Source of the DNA: Bacteroidota bacterium
GTDB taxonomy: Bacteria > Bacteroidota > Bacteroidia > Bacteroidales > GCA-2748055
DNA length: 56,807 nucleotides
Assembly (NCBI GenBank): GCA_024640885.1
Contig: JAHEEC010000017.1
Span: 1 to 56,807 of the forward strand
Direction of reading: 5' to 3'
Below the pieces are notes generated by a model, which made no database searches, was not told where the DNA came from, and saw nothing but the letters and a program-made list of their open reading frames with translations. This document shows, one piece after another, positions 1 to 6,965 of the stretch; position 1 is the first letter of the stretch, and each line of letters starts with the position of its first letter. The translations under genes were made by a program, and so were the position numbers.

Positions 1-1569
1 AAAGATCTGGGCGATATCAGGATCGGTGCCAGGAGATCGCCTTACCTTGGAGAGTGGGGCCAGGTCATGCACACCGTGGAGGAGGTGAATGGCACCGATT
101 CCACAGTGGTCAATGAAGATCTGCTCATCCAGAAAAATACAGGCTATGCACAGATGGATATCATCCAGAAAGTGCGCTTTGCCCCCTCCAGGTATGTGAA
201 TTGGATCCTGAATTTGCAATATTCCACCTCCTCGGATATAGACCGCCTGGACATGCTGAATAATTATCGCGGCGGGAACCTGGAGTATGCCTCCAACTAC
301 TACGGGCCACAGAACAGGTGGTTTCTTTCCCTTAAAAATGTGTTAAGGAAGGACAACCGTTTCTTCACCAACATGACCACCATCGCGGCCTATCAGAAAA
401 TAGACGAGGACAGGTACTCCCGTAAATTCAGGAACCCGGAGCTTTTATCCCAGCAGGAGGATGTCCGGGTCCTCAGCCTGAACGTGGATCTGCTCAAGGT
501 ATGGGACGCCAATCATAAATTCAATTATGGCGTTGAATTCAACCATAATACAGTTGAATCACAGGCCTGGTATGAAAATATCCACACCGGGGAACGCCAG
601 CAGGCTCTCACGCGTTACCCGGAGGGGGGAAGCTGGACCTGGAGCACCTCGGCCTATGCGAGCTACAAATGGATCCCCGGCAGAAAAGTGGTGCTGACCG
701 GTGGAGCCAGGTACAATCAGGGAGTTATGGCCTCCGAGTTCTCCAACCCGCTGCTCCCCTACGACCGCATCCAGATCTCACACGGAGCGGTCACCGGCAG
801 TGTGGGGCTGGTATATGCCCCTTCCGATCGATGGCAGTTGAACGCCATCCTGTCAAGCGGATTCAGGAACCCCAACGTGGATGATTACGGGAAAGTGAGG
901 GCAAAAGATGATCTTGTCACGGTGCCCAACGAGGATATTGCCCCCGAATATTCATACAACGGTGAGATCGGGATCATCGGGATCGTGGAGGGCTACATGA
1001 AGATCGAGGTGGTGGGTTTCTATAGTTACCTGAAAGATGCCATCGTAAGAACCAACTATCAGCTGAATGGCCGGGACTCCCTGTACTATGATGGCGATTA
1101 CTACCGGATCACCACCAACTATAATGCAGGACAAGCCTATATTTACGGTGCATCCCTGAACTTTACCTCCAACCTGAACAGGAACATCATCCTGAAGGGA
1201 ACACTGAACCATACAAGGGGACACAACATCACAGACGATGTTCCCATGGGGCATATCCCTCCCCTGTTTGGCCGCACCTCCCTCACATACAGGAACCGCC
1301 TTTTTTTCCTGGAATCCTATGTCGTTTACCAGGGTTGGAAACATGCTGCGGATTTCTCACCATTCGGGGAGGACAACGAGGAGGAGGCCATGGAGTACGG
1401 GTTTCCATCCTGGTGGACCGCAAACCTGAAAGCAGGGTTCAGCGCGGGACAATATCTTCATTTAATGCTTGCCGTGGAGAATCTCTTTGATCAGTTTTAC
1501 AAGCCATTTGCCTCCGGGGTGAGTGCCCCCGGGATAAACTTTATCCTGACTGCCCGGTTTACCCTCTAA
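1..1569 (+). CDS. TonB-dependent outer-membrane receptor, C-terminal part
   Basis: The reading frame is open from base 1, so the N-terminal plug and part of the barrel lie outside the window; 522 residues remain. The visible part is a chain of alternating aromatic-rich amphipathic strands ending in an outer-membrane-type terminus (TARFTL with aromatic residues). It includes the GFRNPNVDD segment often seen in TonB-dependent receptors of the heme/siderophore type, and the VENLFDQFYKP segment near the end is also typical. The role would be energised uptake of a bound ligand across the outer membrane. The ligand cannot be deduced from this fragment. The downstream ung gene starts about 40 bases later on the same strand and is probably only a neighbour. 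Confidence 0.85.
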   Translation, partial: KDLGDIRIGARRSPYLGEWGQVMHTVEEVNGTDSTVVNEDLLIQKNTGYAQMDIIQKVRFAPSRYVNWILNLQYSTSSDIDRLDMLNNYRGGNLEYASNYYGPQNRWFLSLKNVLRKDNRFFTNMTTIAAYQKIDEDRYSRKFRNPELLSQQEDVRVLSLNVDLLKVWDANHKFNYGVEFNHNTVESQAWYENIHTGERQQALTRYPEGGSWTWSTSAYASYKWIPGRKVVLTGGARYNQGVMASEFSNPLLPYDRIQISHGAVTGSVGLVYAPSDRWQLNAILSSGFRNPNVDDYGKVRAKDDLVTVPNEDIAPEYSYNGEIGIIGIVEGYMKIEVVGFYSYLKDAIVRTNYQLNGRDSLYYDGDYYRITTNYNAGQAYIYGASLNFTSNLNRNIILKGTLNHTRGHNITDDVPMGHIPPLFGRTSLTYRNRLFFLESYVVYQGWKHAADFSPFGEDNEEEAMEYGFPSWWTANLKAGFSAGQYLHLMLAVENLFDQFYKPFASGVSAPGINFILTARFTL

Positions 1570-1610
1570 TCCTTTGGGAGGATGGGCCACTTTTGGTAAC
1601 TTTCCGCATC

Positions 1611-2288
1611 ATGCAGTCCATTGATCCGGTTATCGAAGAGGGGTGGAAGAAGATCCTCTGGCAGGAGTTCCAGTCACCCTATTTTACAGATCTGAAAGAG
1701 TTTCTGGTGAAAGAGAAACAACAATTCACCATATTTCCACCCGGGAAACTCATCTTTAATGCATTCCAGCATACCCCTTTCCATAAGGTAAAAGCCGTGA
1801 TCCTTGGACAGGATCCCTACCATGGCGCGGGACAGGCCCACGGGTTATGTTTTTCTGTTCCACCCGGGAGCAGGCAACCCCCTTCACTGGTCAATATTTT
1901 CAAGGAGTTGAAGACCGATCTGGGTATGGAGGTGCCGCTGCATGGAAACCTTGAGAAATGGGCCGACCAGGGTGTCCTCCTGCTGAATGCCACCCTCACC
2001 GTGCGGGCCGGCCAGGCCGGGTCCCATCAGAACCGGGGATGGGAATCTTTTACGGACCGGGCCATCCAGTTGATCTCTGATCAGAAAGAAGGGGTGGTCT
2101 TCCTGCTCTGGGGACGATATGCCCAGCAAAAGGAGGCCCTTATAGACGGGAAGAAGCATTTGATCCTGAAAGCAGCGCATCCCTCCCCCTTTTCAGCCCA
2201 CAGCGGATTCTTTGACTGCCGCCACTTTTCAAGGACCAACGAGTACCTCACACAGCAAGGAAAAGAGGCAATTGACTGGTCCCTCTAA
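1611..2288 (+). CDS. ung: Uracil-DNA glycosylase, family 1
   Basis: Cytosolic base-excision repair enzyme that removes uracil from DNA. The 225-residue length fits family 1 UNG. The water-activating loop GQDPYH lies at residues 66-71 (catalytic Asp68), and the leucine-loop motif HPSPFSAHSGFF is present near residue 190. I chose the ATG at 1611 because the protein then begins just before the usual FxxPYF region; an upstream TTG at 1593 would add six residues with no homology value. It follows the receptor gene on the same strand. A hairpin terminator lies 76 bases after the stop. Confidence 0.95.
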   Translation: MQSIDPVIEEGWKKILWQEFQSPYFTDLKEFLVKEKQQFTIFPPGKLIFNAFQHTPFHKVKAVILGQDPYHGAGQAHGLCFSVPPGSRQPPSLVNIFKELKTDLGMEVPLHGNLEKWADQGVLLLNATLTVRAGQAGSHQNRGWESFTDRAIQLISDQKEGVVFLLWGRYAQQKEALIDGKKHLILKAAHPSPFSAHSGFFDCRHFSRTNEYLTQQGKEAIDWSL

Positions 2289-2293
2289 CTATT

Positions 2294-2310
2294 TTGGCAC
2301 ACTATTTGCA
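2294..2310 (+). promoter_or_regulatory. Sigma-54 type (-24/-12) promoter
   Basis: TTGGCAC at 2294-2300, five bases, then TTGCA at 2306-2310. This is the exact TGGCAC-N5-TTGC core with GG and GC ten bases apart. Ten fixed bases would be expected by chance about 0.1 times on both strands of this window. It lies between two convergent genes, so it cannot serve either, and points into a short region with two hairpins. The expected start is near 2321. A housekeeping Bacteroidota promoter reading is worse: the TA of TAnnTTTG and the -33 TTTG are both absent. Confidence 0.6.
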
Positions 2311-2320
2311 CCTTGTTAGA

Positions 2321-2396
2321 TGACAGTTCATCCAATCATATTCCCTGACAACGTCAGGGCCAGGTCCGCCTCCAACAAGGCGGACTTTTATTTTAT
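2321..2396 (+). ncRNA. Candidate sigma-54-dependent small RNA
   Basis: Predicted transcript of about 75 nt from the sigma-54 start to the T-tract after the second hairpin. It has a 5' unpaired stretch of about 22 nt, then hairpin 1 (CCCTGAC 2343-2349 / GTCAGGG 2353-2359, loop AAC), then hairpin 2 (GTCCGCC 2364-2370 / GGCGGAC 2379-2385) followed by TTTTATTTTAT. The promoter, unpaired 5' segment and terminator form a complete small-RNA unit between ung and a convergent hydrolase gene. I do not recognise a known RNA family. The alternative is that the hairpins are only the ung 3' end. Confidence 0.45.
2364..2396 (+). terminator. Rho-independent terminator after ung / small RNA
   Basis: A 7-bp GC-rich stem (GTCCGCC 2364-2370 with GGCGGAC 2379-2385), an 8-nt loop, and a T-rich tract TTTTATTTTAT. 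It follows a second 7-bp hairpin at 2343-2359 without a T-tract. Confidence 0.8.
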
Positions 2397-2438
2397 CCCC
2401 TTTTGAGTGAGAAAAGCAGGAAGGAGTGTGATCCGGCC

Positions 2439-3296
2439 CTAATACAGGGAAGAGAGCCATTCATGAAAACGTTCGATCCAGGTGTCCACCGGGAGATGCT
2501 GTGTATTCATCCCAAATCCGTGGTTTCCTTTCTCGTAGAGGTGCAGTTCAGCCGATTTTCCGGCCTGGATCCATGCCTCATAGAGCCTCAGGCAATGCAC
2601 CTGGAATCCAAACATGTCGTCTGAGGCCGCCAGGATGAAGAGGGGGGGCGCATCCGCCGGTACAGGGGGATTTCCAAAACTCCCCACATAGGGATAAATG
2701 GGTGCTGAAAAATCGGGCCGGCTATCGCCGGAAAAGGTATAGGCCACCCCGGCCGCTACGGTACCCCCGGCGGAGAACCCCATAATCCCGATCCTGTCAG
2801 GGGAGAGCCCATATTCCTGCGCATGGAGCCGAACATATGCAACGGCCCTGTTTCCATCGGCAATGGCCATCCCTACTTCCGGCTCGATCTCCCGGTTGAA
2901 CTTTTCAGTGTTGGGCCCCTTCCCGATGAACTCCATCATGGGATTGTCGGTCAGGCAGTGGACCAGCCGGTACTTCAGCACAAAGGCGGTGATCCCCTTT
3001 TCATTGAGCCACCGGGCCACCTCCAACCCTTCGTTTTGCATGGAGAGGAAGTGGAATCCGCCTCCCGGGCATACAACCACAGCAATCCCGGTAGCGCTGC
3101 CAGGTACTGGTTCAAACAGGGTCAGGGTGGGTTGGGATACATTGTATACCATGGATCCATCGCCCGGGGAGACCGATTGTTCGCTCCAATCCCAGGCTTC
3201 AGAGCCGGGGGCAGCACCTTCATACAGGGGAATGACCTTCTGGGCATGGAGGGTGCCGGCAAGGAGGACCCCGATCAGGACCTGGATATTTTTCAT
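2439..3296 (-). CDS. Secreted alpha/beta hydrolase, acetylesterase/BD-FAE-like
   Basis: A 285-residue protein with a signal peptide at residues 1-18 (cleavage before the Gln after LHA), so periplasmic or exported. The fold is an alpha/beta hydrolase of the carboxylesterase/acetyl-xylan-esterase type: oxyanion-loop PGGGF at 77-81, nucleophile elbow GFSAGG with Ser175, acid in ASDD (Asp227) and His259 in NHGFG. Members are often annotated as xylanase-associated esterases or dienelactone-hydrolase relatives and act on acyl groups of plant polysaccharides. The actual substrate is not visible; no polysaccharide utilisation locus is adjacent. It lies downstream of trpS on the same strand, 69 bases away. 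Confidence 0.85.
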   Translation of the reverse strand: MKNIQVLIGVLLAGTLHAQKVIPLYEGAAPGSEAWDWSEQSVSPGDGSMVYNVSQPTLTLFEPVPGSATGIAVVVCPGGGFHFLSMQNEGLEVARWLNEKGITAFVLKYRLVHCLTDNPMMEFIGKGPNTEKFNREIEPEVGMAIADGNRAVAYVRLHAQEYGLSPDRIGIMGFSAGGTVAAGVAYTFSGDSRPDFSAPIYPYVGSFGNPPVPADAPPLFILAASDDMFGFQVHCLRLYEAWIQAGKSAELHLYEKGNHGFGMNTQHLPVDTWIERFHEWLSSLY

Positions 3297-3364
3297 GACA
3301 GGAAAGGTTTAATGAGTCCCCGCCCTGAAGCCGGGACTTTCGTTATTGCGATGATCTTTTTGAG

Positions 3365-4354
3365 TTAGAAGGAACGATAACCGAGGATCTCGCGCACATC
3401 CCTAACGGTTTTGGACGCACTTTCACGGGCTTTCTCTGCCCCCATCCTGACTACTTTGCGCAGGTATTCGTCGTCATTATAGATCTCCAGGATGCGATCC
3501 CGGATGGGGGAGGTAAAACTGATCATATCTTCAGCCAGCTGTTTTTTCAGGTCACCATAGCGGATGGTGCACCCGTTGTACTGTGCCCTGAAATGTTCCA
3601 CCACATCGGGAGTGGATAACAGCTCGAGCAGGTAAAACAGGTTGGCCACCGGTTCGGTCATGGGCGAATTGGGAACCTTGGGGCCTTCATCGGTCACTGC
3701 GCGCATCACTTTTTTCCGGATCACTTTGGGTTCATCGGCAAGGTAGATGCCGTTGCCCTCACTCTTTCCCATCTTCCCCGTCCCATCAAGTCCCGGGACC
3801 TTGATCAGCTCCTGGCCAAAATTATAGGGTTCGGGCATGGTGAAATACTCCACCCCGTACATGTGGTTGAACCGGCGGGCAAACTTCCGGGCCATCTCCA
3901 GGTTCTGCTCCTGGTCCTTGCCCACAGGAACCTTATCCGCATTGTGAATGATGATATCTGCGCACATCAGGACAGGATAGGTCAGCAATCCCGCATTGAT
4001 ATTCTCCGGCTGCTTTCGGATCTTCTCCTTGAAGGTGGTGGTGCGCTCCAGCTCTCCCACATAGGCATTCATATTGAGCAGCAGGTAGAGTTCGGGGATT
4101 TCGGGCACATCGCTCTGCACATACAGGGTGGCCACTTCAGGATCCAGTCCGGCCGCCAGGTATTCCGACAATACAGTCCGGATGTTATTTTGCAGGTTTT
4201 CAGGTTTGGGGTGGGTGGTGAGGGAGTGATAATCTGCCACAAAAAAGAAACACCTGTTCTCGTGTTGCATCCTTACAAAATTCTTCACTGCCCCGAAATA
4301 GTTTCCCAGGTGCAGGTTTCCCGTTGATCTGATGCCGCTCAATACTGTATCCAT
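3365..4354 (-). CDS. trpS: Tryptophanyl-tRNA synthetase
   Basis: Class I aminoacyl-tRNA synthetase charging tRNA-Trp in the cytosol. The protein is 329 residues, the usual bacterial TrpRS length. The HIGH-type signature is TGNLHLGNYFGA near the N-terminus and the KMSKS-type loop is GKMGKSEGN. I chose the ATG at 4354, giving the start MDTVLSGIRSTGNLHLG; frames extending upstream add residues with no TrpRS similarity. It is divergent from rbfA; the two genes have facing -10-like elements in the 72-base gap. Confidence 0.95.
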   Translation of the reverse strand: MDTVLSGIRSTGNLHLGNYFGAVKNFVRMQHENRCFFFVADYHSLTTHPKPENLQNNIRTVLSEYLAAGLDPEVATLYVQSDVPEIPELYLLLNMNAYVGELERTTTFKEKIRKQPENINAGLLTYPVLMCADIIIHNADKVPVGKDQEQNLEMARKFARRFNHMYGVEYFTMPEPYNFGQELIKVPGLDGTGKMGKSEGNGIYLADEPKVIRKKVMRAVTDEGPKVPNSPMTEPVANLFYLLELLSTPDVVEHFRAQYNGCTIRYGDLKKQLAEDMISFTSPIRDRILEIYNDDEYLRKVVRMGAEKARESASKTVRDVREILGYRSF

Positions 4355-4384
4355 AAGTTCCGGTAAGCTTTTGTAAGGTTCCTG

Positions 4385-4392
4385 CAAAACTA
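4385..4392 (-). promoter_or_regulatory. trpS promoter, -7 element
   Basis: Reads TAGTTTTG on the minus strand, an exact TAnnTTTG Bacteroidota -7 element, 31 bases upstream of the trpS start. The -33 region is only T-rich. Confidence 0.55.
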
Positions 4393-4413
4393 TAAAATGT
4401 TATTGAAAAAACG

Positions 4414-4421
4414 TACTTTTG
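4414..4421 (+). promoter_or_regulatory. rbfA promoter, -7 element
   Basis: TACTTTTG is an exact TAnnTTTG element that ends only five bases before the rbfA ATG at 4427. Transcription would then begin at or next to the start codon, suggesting a leaderless or nearly leaderless message. No good -33 TTTG is present 19 bases upstream. Confidence 0.5.
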
Positions 4422-4426
4422 CCACG

Positions 4427-4765
4427 ATGACAACCACCCGCCAGCATAAAGTGTCAAGGCTGCTGCAAAAAGAGCTAGCCCAATATTTCCAGAAAAACGG
4501 TTCGAAGATCACGGGGGGAAAGATGGTCACCGTTACGGTGGTAAGGATCAGCCCCGACCTGGGTGTATCCAAGGTATACCTCAGCATCTTCCCCGGCGAG
4601 GGGTTACAGGATGCCCTCGAGGCCATCTCCGGCAAGGCGGGCCTGATCAGGAGTGATATGGGCAGGATCCTCAGGAATCAATTGAGGCATATCCCCGAGT
4701 TTGTTTTCTACCTGGATGATTCGCTGGACTATATCGACCGGATCGATAACCTCTTAAATGAATAA
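4427..4765 (+). CDS. rbfA: 30S ribosome-binding factor A
   Basis: A small KH-like protein of 112 residues that helps mature the 16S rRNA 5' end and the 30S subunit. The start RQHKVSRLLQKELAQYF, the central VTVVRISPDLGVSKVYLSIFP segment and the LRHIPEFVFYLDDSLDY end are characteristic of RbfA. The ATG at 4427 is chosen because the family begins a few residues before RQHKV; an upstream ATG at 4397 lies across the promoter. It heads a run with a methyltransferase (2-base gap) and a LolC/E-type permease, so these three are probably co-transcribed. Confidence 0.93.
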   Translation: MTTTRQHKVSRLLQKELAQYFQKNGSKITGGKMVTVTVVRISPDLGVSKVYLSIFPGEGLQDALEAISGKAGLIRSDMGRILRNQLRHIPEFVFYLDDSLDYIDRIDNLLNE

Positions 4766-4767
4766 CG

Positions 4768-5577
4768 ATGCAGTACGATCCCATCAAACGGAGTCTCGGT
4801 AACATCTTCAACCGGACGCCTTTCCTCAGGATTCTTTTTTACCGGTTGCTGGACCTGCTCCTGCTCCGTTCCTGGCACATCAGGAAGGAGCTGAAGGAGC
4901 TGAAAAGGGGGGGCTTCACACCCGGCCATATCGCAGATGCAGGGTCAGGATTCGGCCAGTATGTCTACCACCTTTCAAAGAGATTCCCCGGGGCCCGCAT
5001 CACCGGACTGGATATCAAGCAGGAACAGGTGGATGACTGCAACGCTTTTTTTTCATCCATCGGCACACAGGAGCGGATCACATTCGAATACGCAGACCTG
5101 ACAAAACTGGAACAGGCTGAGGCCTATGACCTGATCCTTTCGGTAGACGTCATGGAACATATAGAAGATGACCGAACCGTGTTCAGGAGGTTCCACCAGG
5201 CGCTGAAGCCGGGGGGCCAGCTGCTGATCTCCACCCCTTCTGACCAGGGAGGTTCGGATGTACATCACGAGCATGAGGAATCGTTTATCGATGAACATGT
5301 GCGGGACGGGTACGGTGTGGATGAAATTGAAGGTAAACTAAGGGAAGCCGGGTTTTCAGAGGTCCACGTCAGGTATTCCTATGGAAAGCCCGGAAAGATC
5401 TCATGGAAACTTTCCATGAAATTCCCAATCCTGCTAGCCAGTGCCAGCAAACTCTTCCTGCTGCTCTTACCCTTTTACTACGTGGTTGTATACCCGGTCT
5501 GCTTTTGCCTGAACCTCCTTGATGTCTCCCGGCAGCACCCCACGGGGACGGGCCTGATTGTAAGGTGCAGAAAGTGA
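4768..5577 (+). CDS. Class I SAM-dependent methyltransferase, UbiG-like
   Basis: 269 residues. The Rossmann-fold SAM-binding motif I is IADAGSGFGQYVYHLS near residues 54-69, followed by the acidic loop GLDIKQEQV and motif with DLILSVDVMEHIEDD, placing it in the Methyltransf_11/UbiG group. The last part (about 220-255) is strongly hydrophobic, with ILLASASKLFLLLLPFYY, so the enzyme is probably membrane-associated and may act on a lipid or quinone. The substrate is unknown. It is squeezed between rbfA and the permease gene, whose GTG start lies inside its last codons, suggesting translational coupling. Confidence 0.8.
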   Translation: MQYDPIKRSLGNIFNRTPFLRILFYRLLDLLLLRSWHIRKELKELKRGGFTPGHIADAGSGFGQYVYHLSKRFPGARITGLDIKQEQVDDCNAFFSSIGTQERITFEYADLTKLEQAEAYDLILSVDVMEHIEDDRTVFRRFHQALKPGGQLLISTPSDQGGSDVHHEHEESFIDEHVRDGYGVDEIEGKLREAGFSEVHVRYSYGKPGKISWKLSMKFPILLASASKLFLLLLPFYYVVVYPVCFCLNLLDVSRQHPTGTGLIVRCRK

Positions 5578-6815
5578 ACCTCTCCTTCTACATAGCCAGG
5601 CGTTATCTTCTCGGGAAAAAGTCCCAGAATGCCATCAATATCATTTCCGGGATCTCCGTACTTGGGGTGGCAACCGGAACCATGGCCCTGGTCATTGTCC
5701 TGTCGGTATTCAACGGCTTCGACCAGGTGGTCAAATCCCTTTTCAACTCCTTTGACCCGGATATAAAGATCACCGCCGTTCAGGGAAAGACCTTCCTCCC
5801 GGGAGGTGGGGTCACAGATGCGCTCCTGGGCCTGCCCGGGGTGCTGGCCGTTTCAGAGATCATGGAGGAAAATGTGTTGCTGCTGTACGGGGATAAGCAA
5901 CATATCGCCACCATCAAGGGTGTGGATGATTCCTTTAAGGAGGTAACGGGCCTCGATTCCATGATCTATGACGGGGAGATGAAACTGAAGGACCAGAACA
6001 GGCCCTATGCCGTAGTGGGCCAGGGTGTTGCCTACAGCCTCAGGATCGGGCTCAATTTTGTGGATCCCCTCTTTGTTTACACCATCGACAGAAAATCACC
6101 ACTCAATATGGCCCAGCCGGAAGAGTCCATCCGGAGGGATTTCATCTACCCGTCGGGCATCTTCTCCATTGAACAGGATTTTGACTCCAGGTATATCATC
6201 GTTCCCATCGAATTTGTCCGTAAACTGCTTTCCTACGACAGGGAAGTTTCATCCCTGGAGCTCAAGCTTGACGGGCGTTTTCCGCCGGACCGGGTACAGG
6301 AAGAGATCCGGGCGGTCATGGGGGAGGCGTTCCATGTAAAGAACAGGCAGCAACAGAATGAGTTGTTCTACAGGGTGATGAAGTCTGAGAAATGGGCCAT
6401 ATTCCTGATCCTTACCTTTATCCTGATCATTGCCTCCTTCAATATCATCGGCTCCCTGAGCATGTTGATCATTGACAAGAAACAGGATATTGTCACCCTG
6501 CGAAACATGGGAGCCTCCCACAGGCTCATTGAGCGCATCTTCCTGGTAGAGGGATGGATGATCTCGGTGATCGGCAGTGTGACCGGTATGCTCCTTGGAA
6601 CAGGGATCAGCTGGGTACAGCAGCGGTTTGGAATCATCAGGTTGTCGGGCAGCGGCAACTTTGTGATCGATGCCTATCCGGTTAAAATTGAGCTGGCCGA
6701 TATCTGCCTGATTTGGGCCACAGTCCTGCTCATCGGGCTGATCGCTGCCCGTTACCCGGTAAAACAGATTTCCCGCAAGTATTTGAAAAGCCTGGAGAGG
6801 AACGGTATTGTTTAA
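5565..6815 (+). CDS. ABC transporter permease, LolC/LolE (lipoprotein release) family
   Basis: Inner-membrane subunit of a MacB/LolCE-type mechanotransmission ABC transporter that extracts lipoproteins for delivery to the outer membrane. The 416-residue protein has the standard layout: N-terminal cytoplasmic segment FYIARRYLLGKKSQNAIN, a first membrane helix near 22-50, a periplasmic MacB_PCD domain to about residue 270, and three C-terminal helices (about 272-297, 318-345, 375-395). The start is GTG and overlaps the methyltransferase gene by 13 bases; a second GTG nine bases on is possible. A LolD-type ATPase is encoded separately at 24887-25540. Confidence 0.88.
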   Translation: MQKVNLSFYIARRYLLGKKSQNAINIISGISVLGVATGTMALVIVLSVFNGFDQVVKSLFNSFDPDIKITAVQGKTFLPGGGVTDALLGLPGVLAVSEIMEENVLLLYGDKQHIATIKGVDDSFKEVTGLDSMIYDGEMKLKDQNRPYAVVGQGVAYSLRIGLNFVDPLFVYTIDRKSPLNMAQPEESIRRDFIYPSGIFSIEQDFDSRYIIVPIEFVRKLLSYDREVSSLELKLDGRFPPDRVQEEIRAVMGEAFHVKNRQQQNELFYRVMKSEKWAIFLILTFILIIASFNIIGSLSMLIIDKKQDIVTLRNMGASHRLIERIFLVEGWMISVIGSVTGMLLGTGISWVQQRFGIIRLSGSGNFVIDAYPVKIELADICLIWATVLLIGLIAARYPVKQISRKYLKSLERNGIV

Positions 6816-6846
6816 AACTTTGTACATCTCCTATCTTCAGATCATA

Positions 6847-6854
6847 TAATTTTA
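6847..6854 (+). promoter_or_regulatory. Possible promoter of the SprB-like adhesin operon
   Basis: TAATTTTA matches TAnnTTTG except for the last base, in the 150-base gap before the adhesin. A perfect 12-base palindrome GCACAATTGTGC (6866-6877) follows at the expected transcription start and could be an operator. No -33 TTTG at 19-base spacing; one lies 24 bases upstream. Confidence 0.3.
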
Positions 6855-6965
6855 TATGCATCAGAGCACAATTGTGCCCGCAGCTGCAACCAAAGTCAGG
6901 AAATAACTGTATTGAAGATATTGACTGGCGTGGATGCCAGGTATGAATTAACCGGTGAAGTCTCT

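Noticed and set aside
2320..2406. A 28-codon open frame beginning at ATG 2320 through the small-RNA region
   Set aside because: It runs through the terminator hairpin and T-tract, and its composition (a Lys-Ala-Asp-Phe-Tyr tail) reflects the stem and T-run. Non-coding is more likely.
3315..3338. Hairpin AGTCCC/GGGACT between trpS and the hydrolase gene
   Set aside because: On the minus strand no T-run follows, so I did not call it a terminator; at most a weak pause site.
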